Positions 23,640 to 34,721 of a stretch of 64,000 nt of DNA are shown here, piece after piece (within the stretch, counting starts at the first letter, position 1; every line of letters starts with the position of its first letter). The stretch is from Prunus persica (Eukaryota; Streptophyta; Magnoliopsida; Rosales; Rosaceae). The stretch is taken from positions 10,494,864-10,558,863 of the forward strand of contig NC_034013.1 of NCBI RefSeq assembly GCF_000346465.2, written 5' to 3'. The notes beneath the pieces are model-generated. The model was not told the origin of the DNA. It saw only the letters and a list, made by a program, of their open reading frames with translations, and did not search any database. The position numbers were made by a program, and so were the translations under genes.

Positions 23640-24060
23640 GGAACTTCTGGCATCTCATTTAATTGCTCATCCATGAGTTTAAGGAACTGCAGGTTCCTTT
23701 TTGTATATAGTGACGGTTTACCCAAAATGGTTAATATTCATGCATACGTCACTATTCATGTATACGGTACTATTCATCAAGTCATGAATACGTATCTATT
23801 CATGTGTATAGTACATTTGCCAGTACAGTTATTATTCATGTGTACGGCACTTTTAACTAATACGGTACTGTTACATCATCAAGGAACTCCAAGTCCTTAT
23901 TTACATGTCAAGGATCAAGGACCCTCAAGTCCAATCACATGTTTACAAATATAGTACAGGAGAGACTGACAGCTCTCATATCAATATCATCATCAAAGAT
24001 CTTCAAGTCCTGATGTAATTGTATGATGAGGATCAAGGAACTTCTGGTCCTGATCTGCAT
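23640..24060. repeat. Degenerate AAGGAACT..AGTCC repeat field
   Basis: Loose copies of a 20-25 base phrase (AAGGAACT, a few bases, then AGTCC or GGTCC) recur at about 23640, 23680, 23880, 23912, 23996 and 24033. ATTCATGTGTACGG-type phrases recur at 23740-23860. No coding frame is convincing. This looks like untranslated interior sequence of the retrotransposon. Confidence 0.55.
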
Positions 24061-24125
24061 ACTGTAAAAACTCATCATACCGCACAATTAATCCATAAAA
24101 TAAATTGCTTGTAAATAAATTACTA

Positions 24126-24463
24126 GTATGGACGATAAACCCGCACCATACTTTAAATAAAATTTAATGTGCGGTAAAGCAAATTGCTTGCTGTATGGAC
24201 GTTAATCCCGCACCATACTTTAAATGAAAGTAAATGTGCAATAAAATAAATTCATAAAGTATGATGGTTAATTCCACATCATACTTTAATAAAGTAAATG
24301 TGCTTGTATGGGCACTAATTCTGCTCCATACTTTTAAATAAAAGTAAAGGCAGTTGTGTGGACGATAAACACGGGCCACACTTTTAAATAAATACTGTCG
24401 TATGGGTAATAAACCTACACCATACAGTAAATAAATTGTATGGGTAATGAACTTACACCATAC
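24126..24463. repeat. Seven-unit array of small hairpins
   Basis: Units at 24126, 24193, 24258, 24306, 24356, 24400 and 24438 each contain GTATGG, about 14 bases, then CCATAC, followed by an AAATAAA spacer. Arms stay complementary where they vary: unit 5 is GTGTGG/CCACAC and unit 3 is AGTATGATG/CATCATACT. The array lies on the interior side of the LTR at 24966-25401. Confidence 0.85.
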
Positions 24464-24965
24464 AGTAAATAAAATAGTTGTGGGGATAAAAATCACCACT
24501 AAAAATATAGAAAGTGAAACCGTCCGTTAAAGCTAATAATAAAATTACTGTATATATATATATATATGAATATAATATATTAGTATGGTCAGAAGACCTT
24601 GGGCAATAATTCTAAAAGTTGCAGGAAGCTTTTCCAACCCTTTTTTTTTCTTCGTTGGAATCTTATCAACACCATGATTCATTAGTTTGAAAGCTAGACA
24701 AATTATGTTGGCTTTTCTTCTTTTCACTTGCAAGCTTCACTAGCTTTGGATGTTAGTATGAATATTAAATTGTGTGGAGAAATAATAAAATAATAGAAAT
24801 AGTAAGAGGCTGGGAGCTTATCCTTCCAGTTGGTTTGCTCGTATATCTCTCTAGCAGACCACAGCTCCTCCACTACTTTTCTTCCTTACATCAACATAAT
24901 GGTTAGTAGTATAGATAATAGTGCAGCACAAAAATTATACCTAAGAGCTTCTCGTGCTGATAACG

Positions 24966-25401
24966 TGTTATAAAATGAGCGGAATATGTGCTAAAATATT
25001 GAGCTGCACGTAAAGTAGATGAGACACAGCATTTAACGAGGTTCGGCTATGCCTACGTTCTCGGAGAGCAGCAGCAGTAACTTTTCCACTATATAAAATA
25101 ATAGGGCTACAACTTTAGTGTTTACAATACGTGTGGCTCACTGAATTTTCTCTCTTGGAGAATTTCTCTCTGCTCTCTTTCCTGTCCACTCACTCACCTT
25201 CTTTCTTCCTTCTCTTCCTCTTCTCTAAGCACCCTTTTCTACTGATGGAGGTATCTATTTATAGGCCAAAGACATTGGCTGTTCACTTCACAAGCATTTG
25301 ACTTCACTCGAATAATTGGCAGACAAACATCATTAATATTCTTCAATCAATTGGGTAGTGGGGCTTGCTATTTTGGGATCCACATTGTTGACTTTACAAC
25401 A
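24966..25401 (-). mobile_element. LTR of a retrotransposon, minus orientation (element truncated)
   Basis: On the minus strand this 436-base segment begins TGTTGTAAAG at 25401 and ends ATAACA at 24966. TTATCAGCACGAGAAGCTC, which resembles the primer-binding region of many plant copia-type elements, follows immediately. It contains the ACGAGGTTCGGC-type phrase and (CT)-rich stretches often seen in such LTRs. No second LTR and no gag-pol frame is found toward 23065, so the element is decayed or non-autonomous. Confidence 0.65.
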
Positions 25402-25660
25402 TTCAACATCTTTTGAGGCTATCCAAGGCAAATACATGTAGGCAAAATCTATATATGTATAGCTTCGTTCGTCTCAGTATATGTGTAATGGTTTACTTAA
25501 TAGTATTACTTTATTATGTGTTATGTGTTAAGAGCGTTCCCACGTACCCAATGTTCTATGTTCGATTTTTCATTTCTATATGGTTTGTAATTTTTTTATT
25601 TTATTTTATAAAAAGTTGTATTTTGTAATAGACAAAATTTAGGTTTACTTTTGAAGAACA
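25402..25660. repeat. Direct repeat, right copy (about 260 bp)
   Basis: Partner of 22800-23062. Its left edge coincides with the outer end of the LTR at 25401. The sequence after it (from about 25661) differs from that after the left copy. Confidence 0.9.
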
Positions 25661-26483
25661 ACATTGATATATATTCGTACAAAATCACATTTCCTCGTCT
25701 TGAATATCCATGAACAAAATAGTTATGAAACAGAAACCATATTTGACTGGCTTTGAAATCGATTTGGACATCTAATACGTTCACGGGCCTCACGGCAGTA
25801 AAAATAATTAAACAACTCGTTCTCTTGCTTATATCACTTAGGGAAAAGTATTAGTGCACGTAGGAATTAACTTCATGGAAATGGTGGTTGTGGTGTTCAA
25901 GTTTCAACAATTTTACAAGGTCACGCTGCCCAAGCCCAAGGATGATCTGCACGGCTTCTCCCATGGACCGTTCAACTTTCCGACCACGACAACGGCAACC
26001 GCTTCCAAGGATGAAGCCAATGACAATAGTGTTTTCTGGAACGAATGGTGAATGTTTACTTGGTTAGTTGATCTCATACATATTTCTTATCTCCCATCTC
26101 ATGATTTTTCCCAATCCAACTAGAATAATAAACATGCCAAGCCTAATCGAATTGTTTTTGGTAATAAAATGCGAAGTAGGGAGGGAAGTCAATAAAACGG
26201 TGTCGTTTTAGTTTATCAGCAGCACCACATCAGCTTGGTAAAGAATTGATATTTGATACAAGACTGATAAAATCGGCTACATTAATTATTTCTTTTTGAA
26301 AAGACGAATTTTATGTGTGTTTGGCTCATACAAAATCTCATTAGATAAAAATGTACCACAGATGTTTTAGCCTTGGGTTACATAAATATATGCCCAACAT
26401 TGGCATTAAATTTCACATGTTGTATACTAAAAACTATCGAGTGAAGCACACAAAACAAAAAAACACACAAACACACACAAATT

Positions 26484-27474
26484 TCAAAAGTTAAAACATA
26501 GAATTTTCTTTGGTACATGCCCAATTTCACGGAATTTGTCAGCCTTCTCTTTTACCTTTGTACGTTCTTCCTCTTTCACATCTTCAACCATCGTCCTTTT
26601 TTCGTCTGCTTTCTTATGAATCTCAGCAACTTTGTTTTGCATCTTTTCTACGTACATTGCCTTCTTCCTTTCTAGTTTTTGCTGTCACATTTTTCAAAAG
26701 CAACAATAATCAATGGCCCTTTCTAATTAATTAATACATATATTATTATGAGAATAAGCCACGAGCGTCAAAGTTTTGAATCGCAACTGATATGACAACG
26801 TTTCATAAGTTATGTGTTCGTATCATATCTGGACACATTTTCAATCTCAAACTTCTTTTGACGCTCTATTATTATTGTCAAAAGATTAATGCCTTGAATC
26901 TAGTGTTAGTCCTATTAATTACCTCAAACTTCTTCTGTCGCGCATCAATGTATGCTTGCTTGCTGAGCTCCCATGCAACAACATTAGATAACTTTTTATT
27001 TGTCCTAATCAACAATTTCAATACATTATTGTTAGAAAATGTGGAAAGTAAAAATATAAGCTCTTAAAATAAATGTAATCAATTGTGCGAAGTTTCTCCT
27101 GTCAAATAGAGAAATGTGTTAATTGCCAAAATGGTTTGGCAAAATGTGGAATTAGCATAGAGATTTGAGTCTTACTTGTTGTCTACTTTTGTTTTCTCGC
27201 TTTCTTCCCATGCTTTGATTAAACCCAACGACTTGGTTGACAAAACTGTTGTGCAATCACAACATAAACAGATTATTAACACGAGCATACAAACTAAAAG
27301 AACTTCAAGATGGTGCCCGGAAATTACCTTTTTTTATTGCACTTGTATCCTCTGCATGCACAACAAAAAATTTCCAAAATTAGAAGTCGGTTGAAAACCA
27401 TTTGAAGAGAGAGAGAGAGAAAGAGAGAGAGATGTTTTACTTTCAAGTGCAGCCTTTTGTTTTTCATCCGCCAT
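26484..27474 (-). CDS. Remorin, short form
   Basis: Five exons on the minus strand: 27441-27474, 27328-27351, 27176-27245, 26923-27004 and 26484-26681. They join in phase to 135 residues beginning MADEKQKAALE. Nearly the whole protein is the remorin C-terminal region: LIKAWEESEKTKVDNK (about 31-46), a VVAWELSKQAYIDARQKKFE helix, then a long charged coiled coil ending in HVPKKILCFNF. Remorins are plant-specific plasma-membrane nanodomain proteins anchored by that C-terminus and active in symbiosis, immunity and virus movement. Most have a proline-rich N-terminal region of 60 or more residues; here it is about 20. A GA microsatellite lies in intron 1, 10 bases from the donor. Exon phases are clean, so the gene looks intact. 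Confidence 0.85.
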
Positions 27475-28231
27475 GGGATTTGGACGTGAAACTTAAATGC
27501 GCCCTAATACCTTTATAGTAAATTGAATTAGAACACCCAAACAACGAAGAAGAGAAAATCGAAGGCCTAAGAAGTAACTTCTTAGATGCTTCAATATTAT
27601 CTCTGCTTTTTTCTTCTTCGTTCTTAGATGGCTATTTAGGTGATCTCGGAGATGAAGGTAATGAGAAAAAGAAAATATGAAGAAAAAAAATTAATATTAT
27701 ATATGCCGGTGAAAAAAGAATTTAGAATATTTAGTGTCGAATTTAAGCGACCCTAAAGTTAATCTAAACCACCAATTACTATTGGAGGTAAACGAAGATA
27801 GTCCTCAAAGCTAGCCGTGGGTATTACGTTTTCCTAAATTTCGGATTGCGGGTACGTAGGTGGAATTAAGTGGCATTCCTATTAATTTTTTTTCGCTTCT
27901 TTTCTAATTTTGTTTACATTAGAGTCCGAAGGACACAATAAATTGAGGAGTATCATAATCCAATTGGTTTAGGGGTAATATAAAAAAGGGCATTGATGCT
28001 ATTAGTAGTGAAATTATTTATTATATGTTGTTGTTTAGGCTTAAATTTTGCCCGTCAGCCCCGACACAAGGACGAATTTGACAACCTTGTCTAAGCCTAA
28101 CTGGCCTAACTGTCTAGTCTAAGCCTACCATTACACAATCAACAAAAGTAGACCAAATATCAACCGAACATTATATTCGGTTAAGGCTAGATTCAAACCC
28201 AATCAATTTAAATTGCATTGTTTTCTAGTAA

Positions 28232-28233
<2 letters not shown>

Positions 28234-28264
<31 letters not shown>
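28234..28264. repeat. (AT)n microsatellite
   Basis: About 15 uninterrupted AT units in the shared upstream region of the remorin and NF-YC genes. Confidence 0.95.
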
Positions 28265-28267
<3 letters not shown>

Positions 28268-28706
28268 CATATTTCAACAAAACCCACATGCATGTACCTA
28301 GCTAGCTATGAGCTGTAGGGGCAATCCTGTAATTAATGAGACCAAATCTCAACCCATCGAACAGTTTCCGAATTGTGCTTCAAAAGCCGAACATAAAACG
28401 ACCATCAAGTTGAATAAAATACAATTAAAAACGAACCATGATCTATTTGTATGTGTAGCATTATTTCATGCCATGCCAATACACAAATTTGTCGCCAAGG
28501 ATCCTTGTTAACACTTTGTTACTGTGCACGCCATTGCATGCTTGTTTATTGTTCAAGGTGACGCACCACTTCATTATATATTTATATGGTTTGAAAAAAA
28601 ACGAAGGTCCTCAATTGTTTATCATAAACAAATCAATATACTTGGTCATTAGATTTAATTAGCCGGCTAAGCAGTCTGGCCCGCCCTGCCGGCTGCCCTC
28701 TTATCA

Positions 28707-28713
28707 TATATAA
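28707..28713 (+). promoter_or_regulatory. TATA box of the NF-YC gene
   Basis: TATATAA lies 128 bases upstream of the ATG at 28835, which leaves room for a leader of about 95 bases. No other TATA-like element with better spacing is seen on this strand. Confidence 0.5.
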
Positions 28714-28834
28714 CCTCCATGTCCCATACACTGGAAGACGGACAATTTCGTCAAAACTTATAACTTCTGAGATAATTTAAATGCATTTATCTTTGCATCT
28801 AAGATCGATCATACTACGTTGAACTTTTAAAGAA

Positions 28835-29200
28835 ATGAGGCAACCGGGAAGGTACTCAGGATTCATGATGCATGGAGGCATATCTGGGAGGACTGGGCCC
28901 CACTCATTGCCCTTGGCGAGGATCAAGAAGATCATGAAGAAGTCCGGGGAGGACGTGAAGATGATATCTGGCGAGGCTCCAATTGTGTTCTCAAAGGCAT
29001 GTGAGCTGTTCATAGAGGAACTCACTCGGAGGTCTTGGATGACAACCCTGGAAGGGAAGAGAAGGACACTGCACAAAGACGACGTTGCCTCGGCCGTCGT
29101 AGGCACCGATATCTTTGATTTTCTTGTGAGTTTGGTTTCGGATTCTTGCCATTCTGAAGACATCACGCCGGCGGACAAGGAGGCATTGGGGGGATCATAG
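28835..29200 (+). CDS. NF-YC histone-fold subunit of the CCAAT-binding factor
   Basis: A single 121-residue open frame without introns, as for most plant NF-YC genes. The histone fold spans about residues 23-100: [39 protein letters not shown], and the C-subunit hallmark [14 protein letters not shown] followed by [15 protein letters not shown] pairs with NF-YB, then with NF-YA or CONSTANS-like proteins, to bind CCAAT boxes in the nucleus. The protein is short: the Gln-rich C-terminal half found in NF-YC1-4/9 is absent, so it belongs with the short divergent forms. One position is unusual: VGTD replaces the common SETD/TRTD. The ATG is the first in frame and is preceded by AAAGAA. Confidence 0.92.
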   Translation: MRQPGRYSGFMMHGGISGRTGPHSLPLARIKKIMKKSGEDVKMISGEAPIVFSKACELFIEELTRRSWMTTLEGKRRTLHKDDVASAVVGTDIFDFLVSLVSDSCHSEDITPADKEALGGS

Positions 29201-29243
29201 TTCATCTTTCTCTCAAAATCCCAAAGTGTATCTACGTTACTTA

Positions 29244-29307
29244 TGAATATATATATATATATATATATATATTTATCGTCAAATTAATTAGTATATATAT
29301 ATATATG
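29244..29307. repeat. (AT)n microsatellite pair downstream of NF-YC
   Basis: Two (AT)n tracts (about 29247-29271 and 29293-29305) separated by TTATCGTCAAATTAATTAG lie in the 3' flank of the NF-YC gene. Confidence 0.9.
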
Positions 29308-29829
29308 TAACTTTTATAAAGCGAGGCTATGGTGGCGTCTTTTGTTGACTCAAAATTGAGTTGACAATTTTGGCATTGTTGTCTGTGTGCTTTATTTTTA
29401 TTTTATTTTTTCAGTCACGACGAGATCCAACCCCAACACTCAGAAGGAGGCTCAAGGGTTTACTAGAAAGAAACTATTACTGCAGTACAATATATTCCGT
29501 CAATTAATATGTGTTTTAAAAGATTGGCTATAGAGTGGTATTTAATTCGTTGACTCAATTAGGATGTCCATATTTGAAGGAAAATAATGACATAATTTCT
29601 ATAAAGGAAGATAAATACTTTTATACCCATATGCATTGTGTCCCACTTTCTCTATCTTTCTTGTCACATGCATGATAGATCACATAAAAAGAAAGATAGA
29701 GAGAATGAAAGTCGTAGTGTACGAGAATAAGGTAGGTTTCCTCCTCTCATAGTCACGATAGGAGTAGTGTGATCCCCAAATCCCACCCTAAAAATGTGAT
29801 TGAAAAAATCTCTTCAGTACTTAAGGTTT

Positions 29830-29945
29830 AGAAGTCACCAGCTAACTCTTGATCTAGTGATACTTCTCTTCCTAATATTGAAAGAGGTTCCAACTTCGAA
29901 ATCCCCTAACCTCCATTGATTTAAAAAAAAAAGAAAAAAAAGAAA
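29830..29945 (+). repeat. Possible SINE remnant
   Basis: A tRNA-like stretch (CTTGATCTAGTGATACTTC as a possible A box, GGTTCCAACTTCGAAATCC as a disturbed B box) is followed by CCATTGATTT and an A-rich tail. Box spacing is roughly right for a polymerase III promoter, but both boxes are degenerate. Confidence 0.4.
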
Positions 29946-30104
29946 GAGGGTTTAGAAGTCCATAAATAAACTTCAGCTTTATAATTTCTGCACCCTCATA
30001 TATCTCAAGTAATAAAAGATCTAAAAGTTAATTTCTAGCTGCTAATAAGATATTAAAATTTCAAAACACCATAAGCATATACAATATCTCATCATCTAAG
30101 TAAA

Positions 30105-30326
30105 TTAGGCTGAGAAGCAGCTAAAAACAATGCCATCACTCAGTCCACTAGAAACCATAACATCATGGTCATGATTTGGTCGAGCTTTTCTTCTCCTCTC
30201 CTCATCGGACCTTTTCGCAGAAGATTCAGACGCCATGCTTGAACTTTTCCCATTTCCACCAGCAGCAGCTGCCTTTTTCTCAACCCTTCGCTTCACAACA
30301 TACTCTTCTGAAATAAAAACATCCAT
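30105..30326 (-). CDS. Small protein of unknown function, MDVFISEEY type
   Basis: On the minus strand an ATG at 30326-30324 opens 73 residues: MDVFISEEYVVKRRVEKKAA, an Ala/Gly/Ser-rich middle, a KRSDEERRRKARP basic patch and the ending DGIVFSCFSA. The same frame extends 77 codons further upstream, but a TATATATATATTT element (about 30384-30396) lies some 60 bases before this ATG, which makes it the likely start. I recall small plant proteins with this beginning and a SCFSA-like end but know no function. No signal peptide or membrane segment is visible. The basic middle could be a nuclear signal. Confidence 0.65.
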   Translation of the reverse strand: MDVFISEEYVVKRRVEKKAAAAGGNGKSSSMASESSAKRSDEERRRKARPNHDHDVMVSSGLSDGIVFSCFSA

Positions 30327-30765
30327 TTTTGTAGGTTTTTGTTGTGCTTTTCCAAGTTTGGTGCCAAAAGAGAAAGGGTGAGCAAATATATATATATCTA
30401 TGGGGTTATTGGAAAGGAGGGGGATATACCATGGGCTTGGACCCATGTTTTGATTCAAACAAGCAAACAAGTACTTTCTTGAAATGAAGAAATCAAGCGA
30501 CAATTGTTTGGTTTCTTGGAAACCTTTGGCTCTTGTGCTTGTGTGTAACGGCTGCAAAAGCGCATGTGGAAAGCTTCCTTCCAGACAAGTACTGTTGTGA
30601 ACTGACTAAAATTTCTGTGGGATTATGTGTCATGTCAGATTGTATATGATTTTTTTTTTTAAATGTTTAATTTTTGTTTTGTATTTGAATTCAGAATTTC
30701 CTTTAACAAAAATAAGAGCCACTTGTCATGTTTACTAGAATATACGTTATTTCTACTCGATTGTA

Positions 30766-31436
30766 GGGTGCTTCTTCGTTACGGAGTCCCGCAATACGGA
30801 TCCGTTACGAAGTCTTGACCGTGCGATGATTTGAACTATTTATATCTCTCCTCTCTCTCTTTTTTTTTCTCTCTTCTCTCTCCTCTCCTCTCTCTCTCTC
30901 TTTCTTTTTTCTCTCTCAGCCAGTTTTTTTCTTCCTCTTGTCATGGGGTGATTTTTTCTCTTCTTCTCTCTTCTTGTTAGTTTCTTCAGTCAGGTCATGG
31001 TGATGTAAGGTTGACCCAGGATAGCAGGATTCTTGGATTGATTGTCGTTCTCTTCAATCAGGTCATGGGGGAGAAAATAACAGACAGGGGAGGGGGAGCG
31101 AATGGGTCTGTGTCTGGTTTTCTTGTTCTCTTTTTCTTCTTCTTCTCTCTTCTGGCTATAGGACAACAAAACAAGGCAAAATAGCCACAGCTCCAGCCAC
31201 AGTCATACTCTTCCATACCACAGCTCCTGCAATCACACAACAAACCAGCATTGCCCTTTTGTCACTGTGCTCTACAACAACCACATCCTTATTATGCTGC
31301 AGATATTGCGATGAGGGATTGAGTTGCAGAGATTGGAAGAGAGAAGAAGAAAACTGGCGGAGAGAGAAAACAGAGAGAGAGAGAGGAGATATATAAACGC
31401 ACGGTCAAAAGTGGGCTCCATAATGGAGCAGCACCG
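30766..31436. mobile_element. Non-autonomous transposon with imperfect terminal inverted repeats
   Basis: The left end (GGGTGCTTCTTCGTTACGGA) and the complement of the right end (CGGTGCTGCTCCATTATGGA) match over most positions. The similarity resumes farther in with TTGACCGTGCG and a CTCTCCTCTCTCTC tract on both sides. The flanks CTCGATTGTA and CTCGCTTTTA could be a diverged 9-10 base target duplication, as in Mutator-like elements. The CT-rich interior contains no transposase. The short frames inside are low-complexity. Confidence 0.6.
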
Positions 31437-31984
31437 CTCGCTTTTATTATAAACCTTCTTGTATTAACTCTTGACAATTTCAAGGTATGTAAGAGCATGT
31501 CTAATGCAAGGGCACGGCGCAAGGAGCTAGGTGTTGTTTTAGCCCTTCAAAATGATATTATTAATAAAATCTAATCTCTTAAATTTTTTGTGATTTTAGT
31601 GGTGGTGAGGGGTTAGGAGCTAAAACTCAAAATTTGTTATTTTAGTTTATTATTATTTTTATTTATGATAAAAAAAATCAAAGCATAAAAAAGCAACACA
31701 AAAATTTATTTTTAAAGGGCTTGGAGTATAAACCTTTTTTTTTTCTTCTAAAAATTGACCGTAGGGCCTATTTTTGCTCAGGCCAGCCCTTGGGCAAAAC
31801 CAACTCCTTATCTTGCTTTAGGGTAAACTGTACTGGCCCAAACACATGCATTAGAAAGTGTTTTTTTTTTTTTTCTTCATTTGAGGCCATATCTGAACCT
31901 AGCCCAAGCTAGATAAGTCCTATTAGACTTCCTCTAGGGAGTTTGTAGCTCAAAGGTTAATAATAGAATAGTTATACATGTACC

Positions 31985-32255
31985 TGTCACATCTCTGGAT
32001 CAGCTCTGTCGTAGCACGATATTGTCCGCTTTGGGCCCCTCTCTCTGCCCTCACGGTTTTGTTTCTGAGAACTCACGAGCAACTTCTCAATGGGTCACCC
32101 ATCTTGAGATTGCTCTAGCCCCCAACTCGCTTAACTGCGGAGTTCCTATGACTTCAAAGCCAGTGAGCTCCCAAAAGGTCTTGTGCTAGATAGAGGCGGG
32201 CATGTACATATAAGGTACATCACCTCCTCTCCATTGGTCGATGTGAGATGTTACA
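31985..32255 (-). mobile_element. Cassandra-type TRIM solo LTR carrying a 5S rRNA-like segment
   Basis: On the minus strand the 271-base segment begins TGTAACATCTCACATCG and ends AGATGTGACA. Both ends are complete and the perfect 5-base duplication GTACC flanks it (31980-31984 and 32256-32260). The interior reads GAACTCCGCAGTTAAGCG and GATGGGTGACC, the internal polymerase III control region of plant 5S rRNA. That is the defining trait of Cassandra terminal-repeat retrotransposons in miniature. There is only one LTR and no internal domain, so this is a solo LTR left by recombination. It is not a working 5S gene. Confidence 0.9.
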
Positions 32256-33109
32256 GTACCAATATTTCTGTTCGAATCCTATATTTTCCAATATCGATTG
32301 TATAAAAACATTAAAAACAATTTCAAGGTAGAAGAAAATGATATGGGAATGCATATAACTTTATTGATGTTAGAGGATCTGAGCTCTTATGATCAATGCA
32401 TACGGTAACAAACATATTAATGAGGAAGAAGATGAGCATGTGAATTTTCTACCTTACCTAAATAGTTTTTTTTATATGCGTATCTAAATAGTTTTTGCGA
32501 TGAACTCTTATTTGAGTATTTTATTTTATTTTATTTTTCTTGTGATGAATCTTATTCAAATAATTAAAATAATATCTAAATGGTGGTCAATGTCTGTGGC
32601 TGATTGAGCATGTGTTTTCTGGTCCGACTAGGCAGATTCATCCCTCCAACTCCAAAGCATTTCGTGGTCGGTTAATATTTATTAGTGTTTTGTTTAAGAT
32701 AATGTAATTAACCACCGCCAAAAGTTTATAAAGTTCAAAAGTAAAAAACAAAACACATGTACAAAATCTTCGGCGCTTTTAGTTTTAGCTTTTACTAGAG
32801 TTAAAAGTGAAAAACATACCGACATACTTTTTCAGGAAGGAAATGGGAACTTTTTTGTTTCTTTACCCCGAAAAAAAAAAAAAAACTAAACTCTAGCATC
32901 GTTAAAAAGAGTAAAGTTTAGGCCATAATTTAAGCCAACATAACAAACAAGAAGACAATAAAGTTGAAATATAGAGAAATTGGTGAAGACCAATAACTTA
33001 TTGGGCCTCTCCAGCATGTTCCTCAAGAATTTCAAAAAACATTGAGGTCCCACAATTAAACGGTGTCCATTGGATTAACCATGCATGGGTTGGAATTTTT
33101 TTTATTTTT

Positions 33110-33225
33110 TATTGAGATATTTAGTACTAAAATTATATACTTATTCTTAGCACTAAAATTATAAATAAACTCTACATCATTTAATTTCTATAAACAAACC
33201 CAAAAAAAATCCAAAAAATGACAGC
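33110..33225 (-). repeat. Dispersed repeat related to the MITE at 46903-47252
   Basis: GAGATATTTAGTACTAAAAT, AGCACTAAAATTATAAATAA and ACAAACCCAAAAAAA..AATGACAGCTGGCC match the reverse complement of 47140-47252 in order. The other end of this copy was not located, so it may be truncated. Confidence 0.75.
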
Positions 33226-34623
33226 TGGCCTTGTATGTACGAAGGTTGAGAAAGATAAAATTTTTAAAATTTTAAATATGAAAAAAAATGTGAATTTACC
33301 ATATTATCCTCATTTAGTTAATAATTTCAATTCTTAATGTTTGAATTAACTAAGGGTATTTTCTGGTATTTTGAATGTTTCACCATTCTCTACATTTTGC
33401 TTTATATATAGAAGATTAGCATCTCTGCACAAGCAGAAGAGAGACTTTTCTTAGTCATGCACGCTACGCGAGACTTATAGAACTTTTTATTTTTTTAATC
33501 TACACATATGATAACTTTTTCACTTGTCATTATATTATTGGTTGGAGATAGCAAAATAATGCTACGTTCTATTAAAATTGCCACATGTGGATATTAATAT
33601 ATTTCTCCAAAATGACATTTACTCCCTCCAAAACCTCCGTCTATTCCTTTCTTCATGTGCTCAAAAGACATTTTCTAAAATCTTGAGATTGTCGGAAATC
33701 CGCGAACTATAATCGGAAATCACTATACAAAGTTGCAACTTCTATCTACAAGGATGTAGTATTTTGCTCTAATGGTTTGCCCATGAATACATCCACTGGG
33801 AGACCCAATACATGCCTACTGTAGGTAGCTACCCACACCCAGGTGGTTTCTTCACCCATCTAACCAAATATTTTGCCATAAAATAAGATACTTGGCTAAT
33901 GTTTTGCATGCAAAATCCCCACTCAGCACCCTGCATAAGTAAAGCCTTGTATATTGAAAATATCAAGGCTTAAGACTTAATAAACATGTTGTCCAATATA
34001 TACAGCCTTAGATTTTGGCCCAAAATCATATATTAAAAAATTATTGAAATAGATTATGTGTTATAATATATATCGTATTGCTATGAAAACCTAGACTTTG
34101 TAGGAGTCGGGTATGAAATTATTTTTTAGGCCCCCAAATGAAAGCGTGAAGTTCTAATATATATGCTTTTATTTTTCATCTGCTCCTTGAAAATAAAGAG
34201 ATTAGTTCCTTATGGTGTATGATAGAACTTCATGTATATTCTAGAGAATAATTCTTTTTTATTGAGGGATTCCTCAAATAATTTTATTTAAAGGACACAT
34301 TTTAGGGTCCCTTACGAATTATTTTTCAACAATTTAAACCATTTATTTTTTAAGTTTACATTCATAGATCATCCTTGCAAAAAATTAGACAAATTGAAAA
34401 CCGTTTCGACATCTAATTGTATCCTACAAAATCAATGAATATGGTGCTTCAAGAAAGTACTGAAATTTCAATAACTTAATTTAGTGGTCAAATGATATCG
34501 GATTCAAGTGATTTTGTTGTTGTTGTTGTTGTTGTAGAGATGATCTTTGAATGATTATCTAAAAATAGACAGTTCGATTAGTGAAATAAAATGCGGAGTG
34601 GGCTCTACAAGAGTGTCCCTCAA

Positions 34624-34629
<6 letters not shown>

Positions 34630-34695
<66 letters not shown>
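34630..34695. repeat. Compound (CT)n(TA)n microsatellite
   Basis: About 21 CT units pass directly into about 11 TA units. An open frame encoding Ser-Leu and Tyr-Ile repeats across it is an artefact. Confidence 0.95.
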
Positions 34696-34721
34696 TAGAT
34701 CTTCAGGCATGTTTATGTTAA

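Larger units (their letters stand above)
27475..28834. other. Intergenic region upstream of both the remorin and NF-YC genes (divergent)
   Basis: The region is AT-rich, with an (AT)n microsatellite at 28234-28264 and runs of A and T. A GGCTTAAATTTTGCCC stretch and TAAGCCTA words near 28040-28130 look like repeat debris. No additional gene is recognised. Confidence 0.5.
32256..34721. other. AT-rich intergenic DNA
   Basis: No gene is recognised. A segment at 33110-33225 is the reverse-complement relative of 47140-47260. Otherwise there are A/T homopolymers and a (GTT)n run at about 34515-34534. Confidence 0.5.

Noticed and set aside
24126..24463. CRISPR-like array
   Set aside because: Repeats and spacers are both degenerate, the host is a plant nuclear genome and no cas genes exist. 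It is a minisatellite of hairpins.
29640..29715. CTCTATCTTTCTT / AAGAAAGATAGAG inverted repeat
   Set aside because: Only 13 bp, low complexity, long loop. Not enough to call a foldback gene or MITE.
31985..32255. 5S rRNA gene
   Set aside because: Only the control-region part matches, and it sits inside an LTR with its own target duplication.
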